A DNA stretch of 40,167 bases from Acidithiobacillus concretivorus (GTDB lineage Bacteria; Pseudomonadota; Gammaproteobacteria; Acidithiobacillales; Acidithiobacillaceae): assembly GCF_018853445.1 (NCBI RefSeq), contig NZ_JABELD010000070.1, forward strand, positions 1 through 40,167, read 5' to 3'. Shown one piece after another: positions 9,401-16,412 of the stretch. The position numbers and the translations under genes were made by a program. How positions within the stretch are numbered: the stretch's first letter is position 1; every line of letters starts with the position of its first letter. The notes under the pieces are model-generated. The model did no database searches, had not been told where the DNA came from, and saw nothing but the letters and a program-made list of their open reading frames with translations.

Positions 9401-11104
9401 GCGGCACAGGAGGAGCAATTGGGTGGCCGCTTGCGCGTACTGCGGCATCCCGGTCCTTTCAATTTTTCAGCCATGAATAACCGCGCAGCAGAACAGGCAC
9501 GAGGCGATTATGTCCTATTGCTCAATAACGATACGGCGGCACTGCATGACGACTGGCTGGATGAAATGGTCAGTCAGATTTTACGTCCGGAGGTGGGGGT
9601 TGTGGGCGCTAAGTTGCTCTTTCCCGATGGCAAAATTCAGCATGCCGGAGTGATTCTTGGAATGCGCGGGCCGGCAGAGCATCCCTTTATTGGTCAGCCA
9701 CCCGAATATCGGGGTTATTTTGGCCGGGCTATGCTGACCCAGAATTTGTCGGCGGTGACAGGGGCCTGTCTGCTCATCGAAAAATCGTTATATCAAGAGT
9801 TGGGTGGACTGGATGAAAAACAGTTTCAGGTTTCCTACAATGATATCGATCTCTGCCTGAAGGCACGAGAAGCGGGGCATAAAATTGTTTTCACCCCTTG
9901 GGCGATGCTCCTCCATGAAGGTTCCGCCAGTCAGCGCGGTGAAGTCGAGAAAAAACCCAGCCCCGAAAAGGAAAAACGTTTTGCGGGTGAAAAAATGGCT
10001 TTTTATCAGAAATGGCTGCCCCAATTGGCCTTTGACCCCGCTTATAATCGCCATTTGAGTCTGGCGAGTACGGATTTTCTGCTTGAAGATCAGGCCGCCC
10101 TGTCCTGGGATCCGGAATGGCGACCACGCCCGCGCATCCTGGTGCATCCTGCAGACCGGGAGGGCTGTGGAGAGTACCGGATCATCTCCCCTATGCGCGC
10201 CTTGCAACAGGCGGGAAGGGTGCAGGGTTGGGAAACCATGCGGATATTTGAGCCAGCGGAAATGGAGCGCTTTTCCCCGGAAAGTATTGTGTTGCAGCGG
10301 CAAATGGAATGGCCGCAAATTGAGGCGTTGGAGCGGCACAAAAAACTGCTGAAAACCTTCCGGGTTTTTGAAATTGATGACCTAATCACCAATTTACCGG
10401 TAAAAAGCCTGCATAAGGCCCAAATTCACAAGGACATCGCCAAGCGTTTTCGCAAGGCAGCAGGCCTCTGCAACCGCTTAGTGGTCGCGACAGAGCCCCT
10501 TGCCAACGCCTACAAAGGCTTTGCCGATGAAGTGCGCGTGCAACCCAATTGCATTGAAGACGCCATTTGGGGATCCTTGCGGCCCCGCCGACGCGGTGAA
10601 GCCAAGCCCAGAGTCGGTTGGGCCGGCGGCGTGGGGCACACGGGTGATCTGGAAATGATCGCCGATGTGGTGCGCGATCTGGCCGACGATGTGGACTGGG
10701 TGTTTTTCGGTCTCTGCCCCGATGCACTGCGTCCTTATGTCCGTGAGTTCCATACGGGGGTGCCCTTACCTCAGTATCCCGGCAAATTGGCCAGCCTGGA
10801 CCTGGACCTGGCCTTGGCACCCTTGGAAAATAATCCTTTCAATGAAGCCAAAAGCCATTTGCGGATTCTGGAATACGGGATACTTGGCTATCCGGTAATT
10901 TGTTCCGATATTTTCCCCTATCAGGGAGATTTTCCTGTCACTCGGGTTGCCAATCGCTATCGCGACTGGGTGCGGGCCATTCGAGAGCAGATTGCCGATC
11001 GACAGGCTCTGGAAGCGGCTGGCGACCGCTTGCGGGAGTTTGTGCGCGCCAACTGGTTACTGGAGGAAAATCTGGACGACTGGTTGGCGGCTTGGCTGCC
11101 CTGA
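6401..11104 (+). CDS. Giant multi-domain glycosyltransferase, probable flagellin glycosylation enzyme
   Basis: One uninterrupted 1567-aa ORF. The TTG at 6401 is chosen because AGAGAGGA lies 6-7 bases upstream. Approximate layout: residues 160-300, SAM-dependent methyltransferase (VLEVATGPGYGAAWLLE, LGADLDS, SLETVEHIGDPEAF); 345-620, GT9/heptosyltransferase-like (HMGATPDRSWPM, LLVGPDSALLHVAAAVGTP); 690-900, a GT2-like domain whose N-terminal nucleotide-binding part looks degenerate (DAGDQLAPDAIF, EDYDFVLRAWEKI); 948-1200, a complete GT2 domain (PLVSIIIPTRNQLCYLQRCV, LLLNNDTAAL, YNDIDLCLKAREAGHKIV); 1240-1567, GT4-like. No signal peptide, so cytoplasmic. In some Pseudomonas, large glycosyltransferases in this flgL-fliC slot glycosylate flagellin; the same role is inferred here, but O-antigen synthesis is possible. 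G+C is visibly higher in the first half (39/60 in the line at 7021) than near the end (26/60 at 9961). Confidence 0.8.
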   Translation: MKSQRTFSFDPQLDQRQLLSRATLRNLNQERIDLCTVRFDVLLADGVAQPHVDLYFHLPKSGRLVPALALPINEAASRLTWPDCFADWPDILLARITTEVLKYWKGNPQQGQVIVTGEFREAFGGTVQQMLDGRSIPGMENYWTTAQVLNRYRWVDSLVTEGRVLEVATGPGYGAAWLLERRPGVTDYLGADLDSLAVGLARRLNPPGRARFHLGPLEELEELSFDWVLSLETVEHIGDPEAFLIALMSKLAPGGRMLLSLPCERWHGFHLNPHHWSAWNYRRIRDLLQPHFGRISYWRQGRPLFQENALDDTGRITPLEQINPDQDEDYLMLLEEPRVAPHRPRVVVQRRYARGDVLQATPIVRAVREKLPDHTLIVSTDINEVFAGNPHVDLLMATSSGFRPRDSDLVINLDEVYERQPKQHILIAYANEAGVVLPNPSLELHLDRRDYQIIGSRVAAAGDSWGMVNRIIAVHMGATPDRSWPMAHWHSLLAVLMADPRLGLIAVGAGADFQPPATARILNLVNQLDLRGTAAAIAVSDLLVGPDSALLHVAAAVGTPAVGLYGMADPKYRAPFGAEQTALRSPVECAGCLHDLPAPNTDPRCKFGKAFCMEAIAPAQVITAVLNQLDRRPADAWRTRLRLGGCGQFSEHSQPPQWSEPVKSALLSGGIAGAAASSNGPTAGSSPPPVPWLPEARWLPSEKTWINETIAKWSDAEVAIPDFALALLTHAQSGMQHSADSLNAQRFGYRILLVPDQSDTAGLIERANHELLVGDADWLGLIDAGDQLAPDAIFRTQMAIQNHPEWQLIYTDEDSLTPDGQHVNPHCKPDFNIDYLRSLPYIGGLLVIKKELFEALGGFDPQADGAEDYDFVLRAWEKIGDAGIGHIPEVLYHRLQGGGHCNKSVEEILQVSQAALQRHLQRLNIAAEVLPGPFPPSTRVRYPLSSTPLVSIIIPTRNQLCYLQRCVESLIEKTKYAHYEILIVDNDSDDAEARTYLEMLAAQEEQLGGRLRVLRHPGPFNFSAMNNRAAEQARGDYVLLLNNDTAALHDDWLDEMVSQILRPEVGVVGAKLLFPDGKIQHAGVILGMRGPAEHPFIGQPPEYRGYFGRAMLTQNLSAVTGACLLIEKSLYQELGGLDEKQFQVSYNDIDLCLKAREAGHKIVFTPWAMLLHEGSASQRGEVEKKPSPEKEKRFAGEKMAFYQKWLPQLAFDPAYNRHLSLASTDFLLEDQAALSWDPEWRPRPRILVHPADREGCGEYRIISPMRALQQAGRVQGWETMRIFEPAEMERFSPESIVLQRQMEWPQIEALERHKKLLKTFRVFEIDDLITNLPVKSLHKAQIHKDIAKRFRKAAGLCNRLVVATEPLANAYKGFADEVRVQPNCIEDAIWGSLRPRRRGEAKPRVGWAGGVGHTGDLEMIADVVRDLADDVDWVFFGLCPDALRPYVREFHTGVPLPQYPGKLASLDLDLALAPLENNPFNEAKSHLRILEYGILGYPVICSDIFPYQGDFPVTRVANRYRDWVRAIREQIADRQALEAAGDRLREFVRANWLLEENLDDWLAAWLP

Positions 11105-11107
11105 GAA

Positions 11108-11671
11108 TCAAAGCCCGCTGTCTTCATAAAGGTCATCCAAAGATAGGCTGATAGATAACCCCCCACAGTCCAACTGGAGGATATCTCCGGGGTCGAGAAC
11201 CTGCTCGCCCCAAATGCCACCCTCGCGTCTGAAAAGTCGGGCGTAAATCCGCTCCGAGTCTACCAGAAGGTAATACTGTAAAGCGTGGATATCCCGATAG
11301 GCGAGCCATTTTTCTCGTTGGTCGATGGCAGCAGTAGCAGGTGACAATACCTCAGCCAGAAAGCAGGGAGCACTTTTGTACAAGGGGTGATCGTCTTCGG
11401 GTTCACAGACCAGCATGGCATCAGGATAATAAAAGGCTTGCTGGGTGCTGATACGCAGCTTCATGTCCGCCATGAAGGCGCGGCAAGAGTGGCCACGGCT
11501 GGCCGAGCGCAGATGAAAAAAAATATTACCCGCAATGCGGTTGTGTCGCTCGCTGGCACCGGCCATGGCAAACACTTCGCCAGCCAGATACTCGCTTTTA
11601 TAATCAGCCGTAGCTTCGGCATCAAGGTACTCTGCCTCGCTCAGGCTTCGGTGCTCGGTACGGGCGCTCAT
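11108..11671 (-). CDS. Uma2 (DUF820) family putative nuclease
   Basis: This 187-aa protein has the Uma2/DUF820 pattern, a PD-(D/E)XK-like nuclease fold of unknown role that is common in cyanobacteria and scattered elsewhere. Visible hallmarks are EYLDAEATADYKSEYLAGEV, AGASERHNRIAGNI, YYPDAMLVCEP with Asp84, FLAEVLSPATAAIDQREKW with Glu107 and Lys121, and YYLLVDSERIYARLFRRE. The putative active-site residues therefore look intact. It is the only minus-strand gene in the window, ends 3 bases from the convergent glycosyltransferase and starts ~265 bases from fliC1. A GAGGGAAG ribosome site precedes the ATG. It has no known flagellar role; I read it as an inserted passenger gene. Confidence 0.85.
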   Translation of the reverse strand: MSARTEHRSLSEAEYLDAEATADYKSEYLAGEVFAMAGASERHNRIAGNIFFHLRSASRGHSCRAFMADMKLRISTQQAFYYPDAMLVCEPEDDHPLYKSAPCFLAEVLSPATAAIDQREKWLAYRDIHALQYYLLVDSERIYARLFRREGGIWGEQVLDPGDILQLDCGGLSISLSLDDLYEDSGL

Positions 11672-11772
11672 GGGCTTCCCTCAGTGATAGGGTTGATAGT
11701 GACCAATGTAGCCCGCAAGCACCTGATTCTCAAGCTCTGGAAAATGCCTGTTGTTACGGAGAGGGGGGCGGC

Positions 11773-11799
11773 AAAAAATTGCCAGATCTGAGCCGACAG
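11773..11799 (+). promoter_or_regulatory. Weak sigma-28-like site upstream of fliC1
   Basis: AAAAAATT (11773-11780), an 11-base spacer and GCCGACAG (11792-11799) resemble the FliA consensus TAAAGTTT-N11-GCCGATAA, mainly in the -10 element. It lies ~140 bases before fliC1. The perfect sigma-54 site closer to the gene makes this a secondary candidate only. Confidence 0.25.
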
Positions 11800-11879
11800 A
11801 ATGTAAGGCGGTAGCTTAACAGCTACTAAACACCTCTTGAAGGACTTTATTTTATTGATTTTATGGTTGTAAAAAATTA

Positions 11880-11895
11880 TGGCACTGATTTTGCT
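11880..11895 (+). promoter_or_regulatory. Sigma-54 promoter of fliC1
   Basis: TGGCACTGATTTTGCT is an exact match to the TGGCAC-N5-TTGCW core of RpoN promoters, with the required GG-to-GC spacing. Transcription would start near 11907, about 30 bases before the fliC1 ATG. The site lies in the 265-base intergenic region (11672-11936), which leaves ample room for upstream binding by a FleQ- or FleR-like activator. Confidence 0.85.
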
Positions 11896-11936
11896 GATGG
11901 GCTTGGTTGTTGATGTTTCAAATAAACGGACAGGCC

Positions 11937-14162
11937 ATGGCAATATCAGGTGTTATCAATACAAATACTTCGGCATTGAACACGCTGGAAGCCCTCAATG
12001 GTACCCAGGGTAGCCTCAATACTTATTTGCAACAATTGTCCACGGGTAAGAGTATCAACAGCCCGGCAGACAATCCGGCGGGCTATGCCATAGCCCAGCG
12101 TTTTCATTCTCAAATAAACGGGTTGAATCAGGCGATTGCCAACGGAAATCAGGGTGTATCCTTGGTGCAGACGGCTACAGGCGCAATTCAGAACCAGACC
12201 AGCCTGTTGCAGCAAATTCGGACTACGGCAGTGCAGGCAGCTAACGCTTCTAATACCACTGCTGACCGTCAGGCCCTACAGGGTGTGGTGAGTCAGTTGC
12301 TGGCCCAGGTGCAAAGCATTGCGACCCAGACTCAGTTTAACGGTCAGAATCTTTTGGATGGCACTTTTGCGGGCGCGGCATTTCAAGTGGGGGCCAACTC
12401 CAACCAGATTATCAATGCGGCGGTGGGTAACGCACAGACGTCAGCCATGGGGGATCATATTCCCGCAGTGTCCCCGTACAGCGATAGCTACGGATGTAAT
12501 GGCGCCTTTGTGAGCGGAGGCTTCGCACCAGGGGGTGCCTTCACTATTACTCCAGCCCAGACCAGTGCCTACTTTACCTTCAGCGGTGGAACTTATGATT
12601 TCTATATATCGCGGGGGTTGGAGAATGGTGGAAGTATCAGTAGCAAAGTCAAAGTGACATTAACGGGAAACCCGCCGGATACGCAGGAACTTAATAAAAT
12701 CGCTACAGCAATCAGTAGCGCAGGAATCAAAATTTCGGGCACAACGCAATTGGTTAACGGTACACCCGTATTGAAATTGACTTATCCTGCCAACGACAAG
12801 GACATTTCCTTTAGCGGTCCACCCTATGTAACCAATGGAAGCTACAATTATAACATTCAAACAAATGAAATCACCGTAACATTGCCTGACAGTGCGCCAC
12901 ATCTGAGCTCACTACGCAACTCTGTGAATGAAAACCTAGTTTCCATAACGAAAACCGGGTCGTCTACCCAGCTGACATATCTTGCCAGTGTGCAAGGAAA
13001 TGTTTTTAAAGCAGGTTCTAACATTACCCAGAATCCGCCAACTATAGAAAGTGGCAGTGGTCATATCAGTTACATTCAAAATAATGGCGGGTCGGCTATG
13101 GCACCAGACTCTACCGGAATGTTTCAGGAGGTTCATATAGAGAATGATGCATTCAGCTCCAGAGGAATCCTGATCACAAGTAACACGCCTGCCACTGAAA
13201 CACAGATTTCCCCCAATACCTATTACGGTTCCTTTAGTTCCGGAACGGGGAGCAACGGGCTGAACATCCAAGGACCATTTGGTAACGCGCAGGTTGATGT
13301 CAACACCGAAACTGAGTCGGCAGCGAGCATTGCTGCAGCGGTCAATGCCTATAACAGTGCTTCCTTTCTGGTGGCTACGGGAAGCTACACTTTTACCCTC
13401 AGTAATGGGAGTAGTGGTTTACCCGGGAATGCCGTGAACATCTCTGCCAGCGTGAATAATACCGCCAACGGTCAACCCGATATAAATGCCTTATTGACGG
13501 CCATTAACCATCAGACTGCGGTCACCGGAATCGCTGCCAGCACCCATGTGGTTAATGGTATTCCCGAGCTGATTCTCACTAATGCCAATGGGGACAATAT
13601 CAACATTTCAGCAGGGTTGGCCAATGGTCAGTTGGCATCCACAGCGCTTGCCGCTGGCTCGACTGGAAGTTTGCAAGCCGTCAGTGGAAGCTCTCAGGCG
13701 TCCATCGGTTACCCCATCAACAGTAGCTCTCATAACGCGCTGATTCAGGGGGCGGTGCTTTTTGCTTCGTCCAGTTCCTATCGGATCAATAATGGCGATA
13801 TGATCGGATTCAGCAGCCAGGTCAGCAGGCTGCAGAGTGGTTCGGCACTGGCTGACATTAATGTCAGCACCCGAGAGGCGGCGCAACGGACCATTACCAT
13901 TGTGGATCAGGCCTTGGACTATTTGAATCAGCAGGCCAGTGAGCTGGGTGCCACCCAAACCCGGATTCAGGTCTCAGTAGCTAACGACCAGACATCTGCC
14001 ACCAATATGCAGCCTGCCCAATCGACTGTCCAGGATGCCAATATCGCTCAGGCAACCTCACAGCTGACCAAGTATCAGATTCTGCAACGGGCAGGTATTT
14101 CGACCCTGGCCCAGGAAAATACGCTTCAGCAGGCTTATCTCAAGCTTCTGCCATCAGGCTGA
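11937..14162 (+). CDS. fliC1: Flagellin 1, with large extra central segment
   Basis: First of two tandem flagellins, 741 aa from the ATG at 11937. An open frame runs upstream to a TTG at 11907, but that lies at the predicted sigma-54 start site, and the second flagellin starts with the same MAIS(G) sequence. The N-terminal D0/D1 part (LQQLSTGKSINSPADNPAGY, residues ~32-51) and the C-terminal part (DANIAQATSQLTKYQILQRA) are nearly identical to flagellin 2. The centre is ~210 residues longer: the extra segment lies at about residues 208-430. It includes a diverged copy of a module (VNGTPVLKLT...DISFSG) that recurs later (VNGIPELILTN...NINISAG). Cys187 is unusual for a flagellin. The ribosome site (GGACAGG, 11928-11934) is weak and close to the start. 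Confidence 0.93.
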   Translation: MAISGVINTNTSALNTLEALNGTQGSLNTYLQQLSTGKSINSPADNPAGYAIAQRFHSQINGLNQAIANGNQGVSLVQTATGAIQNQTSLLQQIRTTAVQAANASNTTADRQALQGVVSQLLAQVQSIATQTQFNGQNLLDGTFAGAAFQVGANSNQIINAAVGNAQTSAMGDHIPAVSPYSDSYGCNGAFVSGGFAPGGAFTITPAQTSAYFTFSGGTYDFYISRGLENGGSISSKVKVTLTGNPPDTQELNKIATAISSAGIKISGTTQLVNGTPVLKLTYPANDKDISFSGPPYVTNGSYNYNIQTNEITVTLPDSAPHLSSLRNSVNENLVSITKTGSSTQLTYLASVQGNVFKAGSNITQNPPTIESGSGHISYIQNNGGSAMAPDSTGMFQEVHIENDAFSSRGILITSNTPATETQISPNTYYGSFSSGTGSNGLNIQGPFGNAQVDVNTETESAASIAAAVNAYNSASFLVATGSYTFTLSNGSSGLPGNAVNISASVNNTANGQPDINALLTAINHQTAVTGIAASTHVVNGIPELILTNANGDNINISAGLANGQLASTALAAGSTGSLQAVSGSSQASIGYPINSSSHNALIQGAVLFASSSSYRINNGDMIGFSSQVSRLQSGSALADINVSTREAAQRTITIVDQALDYLNQQASELGATQTRIQVSVANDQTSATNMQPAQSTVQDANIAQATSQLTKYQILQRAGISTLAQENTLQQAYLKLLPSG

Positions 14163-14209
14163 GATTTCTAAAACTATAACGTCGCCTCTTCTTCACTTTC
14201 TGAGTCGAT

Positions 14210-14236
14210 TCAAGTTTTTCGCTGGAGTGCCGTTAT
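14210..14236 (+). promoter_or_regulatory. Sigma-28 (FliA) promoter of fliC2
   Basis: TCAAGTTT (14210-14217), an 11-base spacer and GCCGTTAT (14229-14236) match TAAAGTTT-N11-GCCGATAA at 7/8 and 6/8 positions with exact spacing. It lies ~67 bases before the fliC2 ATG, giving a leader of about 60 bases that ends in a strong AAGGAG site at 14291-14296. FliA itself is encoded at the end of the window. Confidence 0.8.
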
Positions 14237-14303
14237 AGGTAATGTACAGAGTAAGTACAACTTGGCAAGGATGCCATTTCAACCCTAAGAAAGGAGTTAT
14301 CTC

Positions 14304-15899
14304 ATGGCAATTTCAGGAATTATCAACACGAATACCTCAGCATTAAGTACGCTGAATGCATTGAATGGTACGCAAGGAAGTCTCAATACGTATCTTCAGC
14401 AGTTGTCCACGGGCAAGAGTATCAATGGCCCGGCGGATAACCCCGCAGGTTATGCTATTGCCCAGCGTTTTCAGACCCAGATCAATGGGTTGAACCAAGC
14501 GGTTTCTAATGGTAACCAAGGTGTTTCTCTGGTGCAAACCGCTACAGGTGCCATTCAGAACCAGACCAGCCTGTTGCAGCAGATTCGTACCACAGCGGTG
14601 CAGGCTGCTAACGCCTCCAACACCACTTCAGACCGTCAAGCTCTGCAGGGCGTGGTCAGTCAGTTGTTGGCGCAGGTGCAAACCATCGCCACCCAGACCC
14701 AGTTCAATGGTCAAAACCTGTTGGATGGCACTTTTGCGGGCGCTGCCTTCCAGGTAGGGGCCAACTCCAACCAGATTATCAATGTGGCGGTTGGGGATAG
14801 TAAAACCAGTGCGATGGGTAATTACGTTACGACCACATCTGGAACAAGCAGCAATGTCTATGTTTCTTCTGGTGCTTTTGTAGATAATGGCTACGCGGCG
14901 GGTGGGGCTTTTACTGTCAGTACCAGTGGTTCTGCCGGTGGCGGTAATTTCACTAGCGGGAGTATGACGATACAGGGAAGTGTAGGTACGGCAACGATTA
15001 GCGTTACAACTAGCGGTGAATCTGCTAGTAATATTGCAGCTTCAATCAACGGGATTTCTGCGCAAACGGGCGTGACAGCCAAGGCAATTACCAGTGTCGC
15101 CTTTACGGCAACCACAGGTACTTATACTTTCACCCTGAGCAATGGAAGTAGTGGCAGCCCAACCAATGCCGTAAACATATCTGCAAATATTTCCAACGGA
15201 AGCAACGGCCAGCCAGATATCAACTCCTTGGTGACTGCAATCAATAACCAGGCTGCAGTGACTGGAACTTCGGCCAGCACCCAGGTGGTTAATGGTCAAG
15301 CTGAACTGGTCTTGACCAATGCTAATGGTAACAACATTAATATTTCGGCAGGGACTACATCTAACGGTGCTCTAAGTGGTGCTGGTCTTGCTTCTGGGTC
15401 TACTGGTACTTTGCAGGCTGTAAGTGGTAGTTCTTCTGTCAATAATATTACAGCTGGTAAGGTCACTTCAGGTTCTGCAAACATTCTGGTTCAGGGTGCT
15501 GTTTTATTTGATTCATCTAGTTCTTATGCAATTGGAAGTGGTAGTAATATTGGCTTCAGTTCTCAGGCTACTGCCTTGAGTGGCTCAGCGGTATCAAACA
15601 TAAATGTCACCACCGCCGCCGGTGCCCAGCAGGCTATCGGTATTGTCGATCAGGCCATCAACTATCTGAACCAGCAAAACGGTAGTCTGGGTGCTATCCA
15701 GAACCGGATTCAGGCTTCGGTTTCCAATGATCAGACTACGGCTACCAATCTGCAGTCTGCGCAGTCGGTAGTTCAGGATGCGAATATTGCGCAGGCGACT
15801 TCGCAGTTGACCAAGTATCAGATTCTGCAACAGGCAGGTATTTCTACCCTGGCGCAGGAAAACTCCTTGCAGCAGAGCTACCTCAAGCTTCTGCCCTAA
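14304..15899 (+). CDS. fliC2: Flagellin 2, probable major filament subunit
   Basis: Second tandem flagellin, 531 aa, exported through the flagellar channel to build the filament. The N-terminal helices (MAISGIINTNTSALSTLNAL, LQQLSTGKSINGPADNPAGY, QNQTSLLQQIRTTAVQAANA) and C-terminal helices (IVDQAINYLNQQNGSLGAIQ, VQDANIAQATSQLTKYQILQ, STLAQENSLQQSYLKLLP) are classic. The surface domain is Ser/Thr/Gly/Asn-rich, with one copy of the VVNGQAELVLTNANG module. It has no cysteine. Strong ribosome site, good sigma-28 promoter and a strong downstream terminator all suggest high, late expression, so this is the likely bulk flagellin. The many exposed Ser/Thr residues would suit O-glycosylation by the upstream enzyme; that link is inferred. 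Confidence 0.97.
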   Translation: MAISGIINTNTSALSTLNALNGTQGSLNTYLQQLSTGKSINGPADNPAGYAIAQRFQTQINGLNQAVSNGNQGVSLVQTATGAIQNQTSLLQQIRTTAVQAANASNTTSDRQALQGVVSQLLAQVQTIATQTQFNGQNLLDGTFAGAAFQVGANSNQIINVAVGDSKTSAMGNYVTTTSGTSSNVYVSSGAFVDNGYAAGGAFTVSTSGSAGGGNFTSGSMTIQGSVGTATISVTTSGESASNIAASINGISAQTGVTAKAITSVAFTATTGTYTFTLSNGSSGSPTNAVNISANISNGSNGQPDINSLVTAINNQAAVTGTSASTQVVNGQAELVLTNANGNNINISAGTTSNGALSGAGLASGSTGTLQAVSGSSSVNNITAGKVTSGSANILVQGAVLFDSSSSYAIGSGSNIGFSSQATALSGSAVSNINVTTAAGAQQAIGIVDQAINYLNQQNGSLGAIQNRIQASVSNDQTTATNLQSAQSVVQDANIAQATSQLTKYQILQQAGISTLAQENSLQQSYLKLLP

Positions 15900-15922
15900 G
15901 GTGATGATGCTTTAATCCGTTT

Positions 15923-15953
15923 CTCTCCCACTTCTGCAGGGTGGGAGAGTTTT
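15923..15953 (+). terminator. Intrinsic terminator after fliC2
   Basis: CTCTCCCAC (15923-15931) pairs perfectly with GTGGGAGAG (15941-15949) across a 9-base loop and is followed by TTTT (15950-15953). This G+C-rich 9-bp stem with a U tract is a convincing Rho-independent terminator 23 bases after the fliC2 stop. It leaves only 17 bases before the flaG start, so flaG-fliD-fliS must rely on read-through or on a promoter I could not identify. Confidence 0.85.
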
Positions 15954-15970
15954 ATCAGTGGAGAATGAAT

Positions 15971-16378
15971 ATGGATGCTCTCTCTATGGCAAAAAGTTCG
16001 TTATCTATACCCGGAAGTGCAGCGTCAGATACGCAGCAAGGGGCTGAGGCGAATGTACCGCCGACACGACCGCCAACATTGCCACCAAGCACCTTAGATA
16101 CAACTTCAACATCACCTAAAAAATCAACTTTAAAAGCTGAAAAAGTGCAGCAGGCTATTCAGAAATTACAAAATAATTTTCCGGCAAGTGCTTCGGTTAC
16201 CTTACAGGCTGGTTTGGACCCGGATGGAACACATCCCGGACAGGTTCTGGTGAAACTCAGTGATAAAGTCACCAAACAAACATTTTTTGAATATTACGTG
16301 CCGGCCGAACAGGTCGTGAAAAGTGCTGAAACTGGAGACGCATTGCAACCCGGTAGTTTGATGAGCACCAAGGCCTGA
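15971..16378 (+). CDS. flaG: FlaG family protein
   Basis: FlaG proteins lie between flagellin and fliD in polar flagellates and influence filament length; their mechanism is poorly known. This 135-aa protein has a Pro/Thr/Ser-rich disordered N-terminal half (PPTRPPTLPPSTLDTTSTSP) and a C-terminal FlaG-like fold: a helix (KVQQAIQKLQNNFPASASVT), then GQVLVKLSDKVTKQTFFEYY, VPAEQVVKSAE and a short tail. I chose the ATG at 15971 because GGAG at 15960-15963 is well spaced for it; the GTG at 15941 lies inside the terminator stem and the ATG at 15965 is too close to the ribosome site. Position between fliC2 and fliD supports the call. Confidence 0.8.
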   Translation: MDALSMAKSSLSIPGSAASDTQQGAEANVPPTRPPTLPPSTLDTTSTSPKKSTLKAEKVQQAIQKLQNNFPASASVTLQAGLDPDGTHPGQVLVKLSDKVTKQTFFEYYVPAEQVVKSAETGDALQPGSLMSTKA

Positions 16379-16412
16379 ATTTTTTGAAATTTATTGTGCA
16401 GGAGTAAAGATT

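Noticed and set aside
11812-11827. Small inverted repeat GTAGC-N6-GCTAC before fliC1
   Set aside because: A 5-bp stem is too short for a terminator and no known operator matches it; it could arise by chance.
11865-11899. TAAAAAAT...GCTGATGG as a sigma-28 promoter for fliC1
   Set aside because: The spacer is 15 instead of 11 bases and the region is better explained by the exact sigma-54 site.
11907-11936. TTG at 11907 or ATG at 11913 as fliC1 start
   Set aside because: They lie at or within a few bases of the predicted transcript start, and flagellin 2 begins at the position equivalent to the ATG at 11937.
11672-11936. Possible small gene in the 265-base gap before fliC1
   Set aside because: No frame shows a convincing start, ribosome site and protein-like composition; the gap is better read as a promoter region.
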